This document shows positions 36,248-44,151 of a DNA stretch of 64,000 nucleotides, piece after piece. The notes beneath the pieces were generated by a model. The model was not told the DNA's origin. It saw only the letters and a program-made list of their open reading frames with translations, and made no database searches. Source of the DNA: Nostoc cf. commune SO-36 (lineage in GTDB: Bacteria; Cyanobacteriota; Cyanobacteriia; Cyanobacteriales; Nostocaceae); the NCBI RefSeq assembly GCF_023734775.1, contig NZ_AP025732.1, positions 4,834,501 to 4,898,500 of the forward strand. Direction: 5' to 3'. Each line of letters begins with the position of its first letter. Position 1 is the first letter of the stretch. The position numbers and the translations under genes were made by a program.

Positions 36248-38524
36248 ATGGCAGAAGAACCTACATCTACCTTAACTAAAAACTATGTCTCTGCTGCCAA
36301 TAAACTGTCAAGTAAACCGACAAAAGTAACTTCGACAGCATCGGCTCGCCAGTCTCGGTGGATGCTTCGCTTAGGTCATCTCCTTGGTGGCGCTTGGGTA
36401 ATGGGGGCAGCACTGCTGAGTGCTTCTGGTTGGGATTTGGTTGAATTGATAGAAAAAAAGACGCTTTCTGGCTTTTTTCAACTGCGTGGGCCGATTGTGC
36501 CTCCAGCAGACATTGTAATTTTAGCAATAGACGATCAATCAATATCAGTTCCCGCACAGTACTATAAAACAGATCCAAAACAATATGCCTACTTAGAAAC
36601 ACTGAAATCTTTTCCTTATCAACGTGCTGCTTATGCCCAAGTAATTACAAAATTAATCAAAGCAGGCGCCCGCTCTGTAGCAGTAGATGTGGTTTTTGAT
36701 ATGCCAAGTAGTTATGGAGCTACTGATGATCGCCAATTGCAGACAGCATTGCAAAAATATGGCAGCAAAGTTGCCTTAGCAGCCGTTTACGAAAATTCCC
36801 AGACGCATCAAGGGTCTTTTATGCAACTGACAGACCCACAAAAAATATTTCGCACAGGGTCAGTTTCCATTGGCTCAGTTAATTTCCCTGTGGAGGTGGA
36901 TGGAAAAGTTCATCGATTGGCAAACGAGTTTTCTAAGTCGTTTGCTGAAGATAGTTTGATGGAGAAGCTAGCTTCTTTTGATGAAGCAGCACTCACGGCA
37001 GCACAAGTAAATTATCCTCCGCCAAAGGGCGATCGCATTTATTTTTGGGGGTCTGCGGGTACATTTGAGCAAATACCCTTTTGGCACGTACTCGAACCGG
37101 AAAACTGGAACACCTATTTGCAGCAGGGAAACTTCTTTAAAGACAAGATCGTGCTGATTGGTGCAACAGATCAGTTAAATAATGATTATCATCCAGTCGC
37201 TGTTAGCAATAGCAATAAACCCATGTCCGGCGTGGAAATTCACGCCAATGCGATCGCAACTTTGATGTCAGGTAAAGCGATCGCTCCAGCAATTCGCAGT
37301 CTACCATTGCAGGGTTTGTTTGTACTAATGCTAGTTGGTAGTACAACCTTAATGATTAGTAGACGCAAGCTTAGTATCAATCGATTTCTGTATAGCCTCG
37401 CACTGTCTGGCACTTGGGGAGGAATTAGTTATGGGTTATTTGTCTATGGTCAGTTAATTTTTCCTACTACTGTACCAATGATAGCGATCGCCATGACCGG
37501 ACTTTCCTACTTAGGAACCTCAGTAGCCAGAGAAAGCATCAGAAAACGCCAATTAGTAGACATTTTTCAGAGGTATAAAACTTCCGCCGTTGTTCAAGAG
37601 ATTATCAGTCAACAAAATGACTTGCAAGACTTAATCCAGCAACGAGATATAGCCTTATCAGGAAAAATCTTGGCTCGACGCTATAAAATTGTCAAAGTTC
37701 TCGGTTCTGGTGGATTTAGTGAAACTTACATTGCCGAAGATACTCAACGTCCTGGTAATCCGCAATGTGTAGTCAAACAGCTAAAACCAGCCAGCACTAA
37801 ACCAGAAGCTTTACAACTTGCCAGACGCTTATTTAATTCAGAGGCGCAAACACTAGAAAAATTGGGAATTCATGATCAAATCCCTCAACTTTTGGCGTAT
37901 TTTGAAGAAGATGATGAATTTTATTTAGTGCAAGAACGGATCATCGGTCATCCTTTAAAACAGGAATTGCTAGAAGGTAGAGCAATTGATGAAATTGCGG
38001 CGATCAAAATTGTCAGAGACTTATTGCAAACATTAACATTTGTCCATAAAAACAATGTGATTCACCGAGATATTAAACCCAGCAACATCATGCGGCGACA
38101 TTCAGACGGGAAACTAGTATTAATTGACTTTGGTGCAGTAAAGGACGCCACCATAAAACCGCTTGACGATCAAGAACAAAGCCCTTTCACCATTGGTATT
38201 GGAACTCAGGGTTACGCACCAAGCGAACAATGTTTTGGTCGTCCACACTACAGTAGTGATATCTATGCAGTCGGGATGCTTGGGATTAAAGCCTTGACTG
38301 GTGTTGCACCCCGTGAGCTAAATAGAGATGCTGATGGAGAGATAAAATGGAGCAATCGCACTCAGGTAAGCCACTCCCTAGCTAAGGTTCTCAGTAAGAT
38401 GGTGTTGAATGACTTCAAACAGCGATATCAATCAGCATCAGAGGCTCTTGAGGATCTTAGAGCTATTGGAGCTATTGATGATTTAGTAGATTCCCAATAC
38501 GGATACCATATCCCACCAAAATGA
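36248..38524 (+). CDS. CHASE2-domain Ser/Thr protein kinase
   Basis: 758 residues in three parts. A first membrane helix (about 45-65) precedes a CHASE2 extracellular sensor (about 75-350, with VAVDVVFDMPSS and KIVLIGATDQLND). Three membrane helices follow (about 355-425), then a cytoplasmic Hanks-type kinase (about 480-750) with GSGGFSETYIAED, Lys in CVVKQL, HRDIKPSN, DFGAVK and GTQGYAPSEQ. It senses an unknown periplasmic or lumenal signal and phosphorylates proteins on Ser/Thr. A common architecture in filamentous cyanobacteria. Full length. Confidence 0.95.
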   Translation: MAEEPTSTLTKNYVSAANKLSSKPTKVTSTASARQSRWMLRLGHLLGGAWVMGAALLSASGWDLVELIEKKTLSGFFQLRGPIVPPADIVILAIDDQSISVPAQYYKTDPKQYAYLETLKSFPYQRAAYAQVITKLIKAGARSVAVDVVFDMPSSYGATDDRQLQTALQKYGSKVALAAVYENSQTHQGSFMQLTDPQKIFRTGSVSIGSVNFPVEVDGKVHRLANEFSKSFAEDSLMEKLASFDEAALTAAQVNYPPPKGDRIYFWGSAGTFEQIPFWHVLEPENWNTYLQQGNFFKDKIVLIGATDQLNNDYHPVAVSNSNKPMSGVEIHANAIATLMSGKAIAPAIRSLPLQGLFVLMLVGSTTLMISRRKLSINRFLYSLALSGTWGGISYGLFVYGQLIFPTTVPMIAIAMTGLSYLGTSVARESIRKRQLVDIFQRYKTSAVVQEIISQQNDLQDLIQQRDIALSGKILARRYKIVKVLGSGGFSETYIAEDTQRPGNPQCVVKQLKPASTKPEALQLARRLFNSEAQTLEKLGIHDQIPQLLAYFEEDDEFYLVQERIIGHPLKQELLEGRAIDEIAAIKIVRDLLQTLTFVHKNNVIHRDIKPSNIMRRHSDGKLVLIDFGAVKDATIKPLDDQEQSPFTIGIGTQGYAPSEQCFGRPHYSSDIYAVGMLGIKALTGVAPRELNRDADGEIKWSNRTQVSHSLAKVLSKMVLNDFKQRYQSASEALEDLRAIGAIDDLVDSQYGYHIPPK

Positions 38525-38678
38525 TTTATTAATGAATACTTTAGATGAATTAGGTACTTCTACAAAATCTTGCCCAGAACCATCCTCAGAAACTCCTTGA
38601 GAACGACACGGGGATAATATTCGATTCAAAAGGAACAGCGATCGCTCAATTATTGCTAAGTTATATTACATCGCACTT

Positions 38679-39338
38679 CTACGCAGCAACTGCACTGAAG
38701 AAAAAATTCAGCCGATTAAGCCATTGATGCCAGACATGAATTAGCCTTGCACGGTCAAATTCAAAAATTTCTGCTTCTTCACCTGGCAAGGCTACGACAA
38801 TGAGAGCATGGTTAATTTTGCAGTTCAAGAGGCGATCGCTATAATACCGATTTATCGCACCACCATAAGCAGCTAGTTGTAAAGGCTTGTCATAAAGCTT
38901 ATCAATTCTCAGTTTCGGTTCTTCGGCTGTAGTCCATTCAATTAAATGGGGAACACCTTGATAACGAGCAACTAAATCAACTTTTGCGGCGTAAAGTTCC
39001 TGATAGTTAGGCACAAGTTGCTCAACCAGTTGAACATCGCTAAGTTGATTTAACACAGATTGAACGCTATCCCAGTAAGGCTGAATCAGGCTGCTGTCAG
39101 GTTTGGGCGAGTAACCTCGCTGGTGTTCTTTAATTAACTGATGTAAAGCATTTCCTCGACGGCGGCTGTTAGCTGCAATTCGATTTGCTTCTGCATCGCC
39201 AACTTTATTACGCCAATAGGAAAGGGCGGCAAGAGACTTTGGTGGCTGTGTCGCTTTTAAAACTGTGGTGACAGCAGGAAGAAGAACGCCACCATTGCCT
39301 TGATAGTAGCATCGTCCGTTGATGTAGGTAGATTTCAT
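38679..39338 (-). CDS. PD-(D/E)XK exonuclease-like protein, catalytic Lys replaced
   Basis: 219 residues resembling the MGME1/RecB-like single-strand exonuclease group: LPAVTTVLKAT, NSRRRGNALHQLIKEH, AAKVDLVARYQGVPHLIEWT and PLQLAAYGGAINRYY. The core normally reads D...(D/E)-x-K; here it is D(LVA)...IEWTT, with Thr where Lys is expected. The Lys may be supplied elsewhere or the enzyme may be inactive. Divergent from the STAND gene by 150 bp. Confidence 0.75.
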   Translation of the reverse strand: MKSTYINGRCYYQGNGGVLLPAVTTVLKATQPPKSLAALSYWRNKVGDAEANRIAANSRRRGNALHQLIKEHQRGYSPKPDSSLIQPYWDSVQSVLNQLSDVQLVEQLVPNYQELYAAKVDLVARYQGVPHLIEWTTAEEPKLRIDKLYDKPLQLAAYGGAINRYYSDRLLNCKINHALIVVALPGEEAEIFEFDRARLIHVWHQWLNRLNFFFSAVAA

Positions 39339-39489
39339 AAGTGTTGTGAATGACTACATCAACTAGCTTCGAGGGCTGCTGTCTGAGATTGTGTCTGAGT
39401 AAGCTATCCAGAGCGTCTGACTTGGTGTATGAGTGTGTATGACTTTTAATTAGCTCAGTTAAAATGATTAAAAATTGCGTAGTTAGAAT

Positions 39490-41393
39490 ATGACCAAACG
39501 AGGGCTTCAAGCATCTACACAAGGTATCGCAAAAGCAAATCAAGCTTTGATCCGTAATAATTTAAATAAGACTGCTTTAGCAAGAGATTTAGGACTGTCT
39601 CGCGCAACAGTTACCAATTTCTTTCGTGTGATACCAATTGAACGCCTCAATTTTGAAGAAATTTGTAAAAGGCTCGGTCTAAATTGGCAAGAGATAGTTG
39701 ATATTCCAGTTTGCAAATCTCAAACAGAGGAACATCAAAATCCAACATCAGAAAATTATGATTTTGTGGGGCGTGAGGAAGCGATCGCACACCTCAACAA
39801 TTTTGTTAACGAAGGTGCAAAAGTTATCTTAATCCAGGCAGAGGGTGGTGTAGGCAAAACTAAGTTAGCTAAAAAATGGTTTGAGCGTCAAGGTTTAAAA
39901 ATGTTGGAACTAAAATTCCCAACGATGCTGGAGCAACTTAAAAGTGAGCTTCAGACTCAAAAAATCGGCTTTTTAATTAATAACTTAGAATCATCTCTTA
40001 TAAATGGTCAATTCATAGAACCACATCAAAGCGACTATGTAGAACTATTAAAATCGCTAGCTGATACTAGTGTAAAATCAATTACACTTATTACAAGTCG
40101 TGAGCCACTGGATGATGATAGATTAAAATCAGAGGATATCAAACCTTATCACTTGGAAGGTTTGAAAGTAGACGCATGGAAAGATTTTTTCAAAATTAAT
40201 AATATTAATATAGACATAAATGCTATTAGTGAAATGAACCAAGCCTATGGTGGAAATGCTGAGGCTATGTCTCTTATTTGTGCCGATATTAAGGGCGAGG
40301 AGTTTAAAAATGATTTAAATGCATATTGGCATAAATACAAAAACGATTTATTAGTCAATGCAAAGTTAGAGAATCTTGTTAAACGTCAGTTTGATAAATT
40401 TAAACGAGATAATGTCCAAGCCTATGGACTTTTATGTAGATTAGGATGTTACCGTTATCAATATATATCTGTAATATCTGAAAAAGGAATTTTTTGCTTA
40501 CTTTGGGATGAGCAAAATGAGCGAAATCAACGTCGAATTATCAGGGAGTTAAAAAACAGGGCTTTAGTGAAGTTTAGCAGTGAAGGATACTATTTATATG
40601 AAGTTATCCGCCAAGAAGCGATAGAAAGACTTAATTAACAGATGATTGGAAACAATCTCACGCTGAAGCCGGAATATTTTTATCTACATTAATATCTAAT
40701 AGCTACCAAATAATTATCCCAAAAATTAGTTTTACGAAAGTGAATGATATTGAAGAACAAATGTATCTAAATATAGAAAATGCAGAAACAGCAATTAAAC
40801 AAGAACTTACTAGACAGGAAACAATTGCCTTAGAAGTTGTTCATCATGCTATGGAATTTTATGAATTAGATTGTTTTCAAGAGTTAAGACAAAAACCAAA
40901 AGTATTAGATAATCCTTTCTTCAAAGCTATCAGAAATATGGTTTTTGAATATGTTGAGTGTTACAGTAACTTAGGCATAGTACTTTATAAATTTGCATTA
41001 AATACACAAGTATTAGGAATAATCGATGAAAGGGAAGGAAATTTTAAGGAAAGTACTAAGAAATTTGAGTATTACCAAAGAAGTTTGAAAGTAAGCCAAT
41101 GTTTTTTTAAAACAGCTTTGTTGATAGCGATAAGAGTTAAAGAGCATAAATTAATGATTAATTTACTTTGCTCTTTAGCTGAATGTCAGGATTTTACGGA
41201 AATGTTTTTACATCAAATTACAAAAAATAACGAAACTAAAGAAGCTTTTGATGAAATCAAAGTAAACTTAGAAAAAGTAGTACAAATATTTGATAATCTG
41301 TCGTTTGAGCAACAAATTGAGGAAGTAAAACAAGCAATTTATAGTCTAAGAATAAATGAAGAATATACAGTACATTCATACCAACATTTTTGA
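39490..41393 (+). pseudogene. STAND (NB-ARC-like) NTPase gene with a frameshift
   Basis: Segment 1 (39490-40638, 382 residues) has an N-terminal helix-turn-helix (about 15-70, SRATVTNFFRVIPIERLNFE) and an NB-ARC-type P-loop (GGVGKT, 119-124) with a sensor motif LITSREPL and a winged-helix end. It stops at 40638. In another frame DDWKQSHAEAGIFLSTLISN follows within a few bases and continues in the same frame through 40740-41393, a helical repeat-like domain. One missing T in AATTAACAG would restore TTAACAGAT in frame. STAND proteins are signal-triggered switches, some antiviral. Broken unless recoding occurs. Confidence 0.75.
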
Positions 41394-41538
41394 CTTAATT
41401 AGCAGAATTTTAACTCACAAGTTTGACAAATCCGATCGCACATCGAAGACACCCTACTCTTACCCATCGCTGAAATAGAAAAACGACCATTCAAAAATTA
41501 AATCGCCTTCTTCTTGGCGTGAGGTAAAAATCAAACAA

Positions 41539-41647
41539 AGGCGGGTGCGGGGATTGAACCCGCTAATCCCCACAATGGTGGAGACGTAACCGATAACCCT
41601 AAATTCTTCGTCCCCGAAAGGCAAGTTGCGAACAAGGATAACCCGCC
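41539..41647 (-). ncRNA. tRNA-like Y RNA (Yrl type), copy 1, D arm lost
   Basis: On the minus strand GGCGGGT pairs with ACCCGCC as a 7-bp acceptor stem, and GCGGG-TTCAATC-CCCGC is a perfect T arm. The D arm is absent. The insert retains GTTATCG and GACGAAGAATTTAGG, and its hairpin loop is UUCG (CCT-TTCG-GGG) where the other copies have GNRA. ATCC and GGAT can pair at the base of the insert. It lies 48 bp after the ro60 stop on the same strand, so it may be on the same transcript. Most divergent of the four. Confidence 0.7.
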
Positions 41648-41695
41648 ATGAAGTATGAAGGATAAAGTTTTTCATCCTTTACCCTTCAGCAATAT

Positions 41696-43297
41696 CTACA
41701 ATTCACCCGTAGCTAGCATCTGGATGATCCGAGGCGTACCTGGGTCGAACCCTGCCAAATCCCAAGACAGCGAATCTTCAGGATCTACCAAAGTAATTTG
41801 GTAAGGTGTCAAGGTGACATACACCGCCTTGACGTTAGGATTTACCTTTTTGCGGTACTCCTTCAGCGCTTGACTTGGGTGCTTATACCCAGCCCAGCTT
41901 TCCGAGTCAGTCCAAAAGCAGACAACATCCGCCTTGAACTTATTCTTAATCATCCATTCATAAGCTACAGATGCATCTGTTCCACCAAAGTTTTGGTTGC
42001 TAGCTTTGCGAACCGCAGAACTAAAACTATCTTTAGCAGTAATATCTAATTCACGGAATTCGGTAGCAAAGCCGCGAATCATGTAGTTTTTCTCTGCTTT
42101 TGCTGTTACTAATGCCATTGCGGTGGCAATTTCACAACAAGTCAGTCCCATATCCGCAACCAAATTACCCATAGAACCAGAAATGTCTACGGCGTGCATG
42201 AATACTTTACCTGTGGGTTGCACAACATCAAAAGACAGTTCAACCGCCTTTTCTAAAATGTCCACAATTCGAGGAACTGGATTCCAAGTTTTCTTACTGC
42301 GTCCTAATCTTCCACCAGATTCATAAGTTTTGAGTGCTTTCAAAACATCAATCGGATGGATGCGACCTTTACGCAGATGTTCTCTACGATTAAGAACTGC
42401 TTCCACTTGCAGCAAGTTGGCACTTTCATCAGCTCGCAACACACCCAGTTCAGTCAAAGAAACCAAGTTACGCAACATTGCACCTATTGGCATTTCCTGA
42501 AATAGCAACTGCCAAGCAAGCTGATCCATTTTGCCCACGGGTGCAGCCATTTCGTGGGTTAAGCGTCCTTGGGAAATAGCTTCATGGGTTTGAGTTGGAT
42601 TCCGCTTGAGCCACTCATACCACCAAATCTGCGCCAACGCCTCTGAAGGGATATCTGCTGGCAATTCTTCCCAGCCTCTAACTACCCACTCAAATAGTTG
42701 ACGGTGATTTTCTGTAGGCGGTTTGACATGGAATAACCGCAACGCATCTCGGTGAGAGAAGCCTTGACGCTGTTGATATTTCAACAGTTGATAAGCTAAC
42801 CCTTTGACATCTTCCCTTGAGAGCCAAGTTTTACCAGCTTCCCGTACTACTTTGCCAAATCCCCGCAGAGATTTGGTGTAATTCAACCATTCGTAGAAGT
42901 GGCTACCAGTGCGGACAACTTGCCCAAAGATTTCACCAAACGCCTGTTTTGCTTCTGGTGCTTTATCCATCGAGAGCAACACCAAAGCTAATATAGGCGC
43001 ACTGTTATTGATGGCGCGTCCATCGCTAGCATAGAGAATTTCTTCTGCTACACGGCTGGGATTTTCAGTAACAGCAAGTCTTACAACTGCCACAAAATCT
43101 TCAGTTAATTCCTGTTTTCCTGCGTAGTAAGTGCTTTTTGCTGTGCCAACCAAAAGACAGCGACGCAGCATTTTCCAAATGCCAGCATCAAACATAAAGC
43201 CGCCAGAACGTCCCTGAACCATTTCTGCTTCTCGTCCGGGGATAGGTTGATTTTGGGGTATAGTTGTTTTCTTTTTAGTGAAAAAATTGTAATTCAT
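41696..43297 (-). CDS. Ro60-family RNA-binding protein (TROVE + vWA)
   Basis: 533 residues. The N-terminal TROVE domain (about 20-340) is a ring of helical repeats that binds Y RNA on its outside and misfolded RNA ends in the hole; LYASDGRAINNSAPILALVL and GRIHPIDVLKALKTYESGGR are family landmarks. The vWA domain (about 360-533) has an intact MIDAS: D371-x-S373-x-S375, T440 in FGGTDAS and D464 in WTDSES. Bacterial Ro (Rsr) works with Y RNAs and exoribonucleases in RNA quality control and stress survival. GGGAG precedes the ATG. Three tRNA-like Y RNAs lie upstream and one downstream on the same strand. Confidence 0.95.
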   Translation of the reverse strand: MNYNFFTKKKTTIPQNQPIPGREAEMVQGRSGGFMFDAGIWKMLRRCLLVGTAKSTYYAGKQELTEDFVAVVRLAVTENPSRVAEEILYASDGRAINNSAPILALVLLSMDKAPEAKQAFGEIFGQVVRTGSHFYEWLNYTKSLRGFGKVVREAGKTWLSREDVKGLAYQLLKYQQRQGFSHRDALRLFHVKPPTENHRQLFEWVVRGWEELPADIPSEALAQIWWYEWLKRNPTQTHEAISQGRLTHEMAAPVGKMDQLAWQLLFQEMPIGAMLRNLVSLTELGVLRADESANLLQVEAVLNRREHLRKGRIHPIDVLKALKTYESGGRLGRSKKTWNPVPRIVDILEKAVELSFDVVQPTGKVFMHAVDISGSMGNLVADMGLTCCEIATAMALVTAKAEKNYMIRGFATEFRELDITAKDSFSSAVRKASNQNFGGTDASVAYEWMIKNKFKADVVCFWTDSESWAGYKHPSQALKEYRKKVNPNVKAVYVTLTPYQITLVDPEDSLSWDLAGFDPGTPRIIQMLATGEL

Positions 43298-43334
43298 CGT
43301 TTCATCTCCCGGCCCTTGGGGGCAAAAATGAAAG

Positions 43335-43460
43335 GTGGCAGAGCAGGAATCGAACCCGCGACATCCGGCTTAACAGGCGATAATCCTAATTCGTCGGCCT
43401 TTGCAGGCAAGGTGTGAACAAGGATGTTTTTCGGCGCTCTACCAACTGAGCTATCTGCCA
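43335..43460 (-). ncRNA. tRNA-like Y RNA (Yrl type), copy 2
   Basis: Minus strand. Acceptor TGGCAGA/TCTGCCA (7 bp), T8-A9, D arm GCTC-AGTTGGTA-GAGC and T arm GCGGG-TTCGATT-CCTGC follow tRNA rules exactly. The anticodon arm is replaced by a conserved insert: ACATCC pairs with GGATGT, then a GCCT-GCAA-AGGC hairpin (GNRA loop), then CCGACGAATTAGG and ATTATCG, which resemble the Y RNA Ro-binding core (GGUCCGA...GUUAUC). A leftover TGTTAA before GCCGG looks like a tRNA-Asn (GUU) anticodon loop. It ends 37 bp before the ro60 ATG. Confidence 0.85.
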
Positions 43461-43465
43461 CATGA

Positions 43466-43515
43466 AAATTTTGGATTTTGGATTTTGGATTTTAAATTTA
43501 ATCCAAAATTATTTG
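43466..43515. repeat. TTTTGGA heptad repeat between Y RNA genes
   Basis: Four tandem ATTTTGG words separate copies 2 and 3. Such heptads are common spacers in Nostocales. Confidence 0.75.
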
Positions 43516-43517
43516 GT

Positions 43518-43641
43518 GTAGCGGAGCGGGATTTGAACCCGCGACCTCTCGAACCCTAATCGATAACCCTAATTCGTCGGCCTTCGCAGGCAAGGGGTGA
43601 ACAAGGATGTTTAGCGCTCTACCAAACTGAGCTACCCGCCA
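43518..43641 (-). ncRNA. tRNA-like Y RNA (Yrl type), copy 3
   Basis: Minus strand. Acceptor TGGCGGG/TCCGCTA (7 pairs with two G-U), T-A, D arm GCTC-AGTTTGGTA-GAGC and a perfect T arm GCGGG-TTCAAAT-CCCGC. The insert carries ACATCCTTGTTCACC, a GCCT-GCGA-AGGC hairpin (GNRA), CCGACGAATTAGGG and TTATCG. The Ro-like core is identical to that of copy 2 over about 20 bases except one. The 3' edge of the insert (TTCGAG-AGGTC) still resembles an anticodon stem and variable loop. Confidence 0.85.
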
Positions 43642-43644
43642 CAT

Positions 43645-43680
43645 GAAAATTAAAAATTAAAAATTAAAAATTAAAAATTT
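43645..43680. repeat. AAATTAA heptad repeat between Y RNA genes
   Basis: Four to five tandem AAATTAA words separate copies 3 and 4. Confidence 0.75.
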
Positions 43681-43702
43681 AAATTTCAGCACTAGATTTG
43701 GT

Positions 43703-43827
43703 GTAGTGGAGCAGGAATCGAACCCGCGACCTCCCGCTTGGCAGGCGATAACCCTCAATTCGTCGGCCTTTTCAGGCAAGGGTTGAATAAGGATGTTTAG
43801 GCGCTCTAACCACTGAGCTACCCACCA
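43703..43827 (-). ncRNA. tRNA-like Y RNA (Yrl type), copy 4, first in the array
   Basis: Minus strand. Acceptor TGGTGGG/TCCACTA, T-A, D arm GCTC-AGTGGTTA-GAGC, T arm GCGGG-TTCGATT-CCTGC. The insert has a GCCT-GAAA-AGGC hairpin (GNRA) and the clearest outer helix, AACCCT/AGGGTT, enclosing CCGACGAATTG on its 3' side, then ATCG. CTGCCAAGCGGG-AGGTC after the insert looks like the 3' half of an anticodon arm with GCC (Gly-type). It is closest to the promoter at 43857-43885. Confidence 0.85.
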
Positions 43828-43856
43828 CATATCAAGTAAAGTTGACTTGTATTATT

Positions 43857-43885
43857 AATGTAGTATATGTATTATTTGTTGTCAA
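43857..43885 (-). promoter_or_regulatory. sigma70-type promoter of the Y RNA-ro60 array
   Basis: On the minus strand a perfect TTGACA (-35) is followed after 17 bp by TACATT (-10). Transcription would begin about 20 bp before copy 4. No other good promoter was seen between copy 4 and ro60, so the array and ro60 may be one transcription unit. Confidence 0.7.
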
Positions 43886-44043
43886 GGGGCTGGTAAGCTA
43901 ATTTATAGAGTTGTTGGTTGAGTTAAAAACCCTCTTATTTCCTCTGGTAAAAACTTTTGCGCGTAGTTTACCGCCGTAGGCATCGCAGTCCGATGTTAGA
44001 TAAGCAAAAGGGTAATAAGCCTATAACACCTACTGAAGATAGC

Positions 44044-44147
44044 TTTTGCCAATAAATTTGCCGCAACTTTGCCAAAATATACAAAAAAGTGCCCCAATTT
44101 TTGCCAATATAGATAGTATTATTTCCCAAAATTCACTTGGCAAAAAT
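44044..44147. promoter_or_regulatory. cluster of TTGCC(AA) words
   Basis: TTGCC occurs at 44046, 44058, 44069 and 44101, three with AA after it, and once inverted (GGCAA at 44139). The first three are one helical turn apart (12 and 11 bp). They lie in the upstream region of the membrane-HTH gene at 44152 and may be binding sites for a regulator, perhaps that protein itself. Confidence 0.4.
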
Positions 44148-44151
44148 CGGC

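Noticed and set aside
41460..41675. Minus-strand 71-codon open frame
   Set aside because: It lies across the fourth Y RNA; the RNA stems explain the sequence and the protein has no coding character.
43335..43827. Ordinary tRNA genes or tRNAs with group I introns
   Set aside because: The inserts are about 50 nt, far too short for a group I intron, lack its core, do not leave a proper anticodon stem, and share a Y RNA-like core next to ro60.
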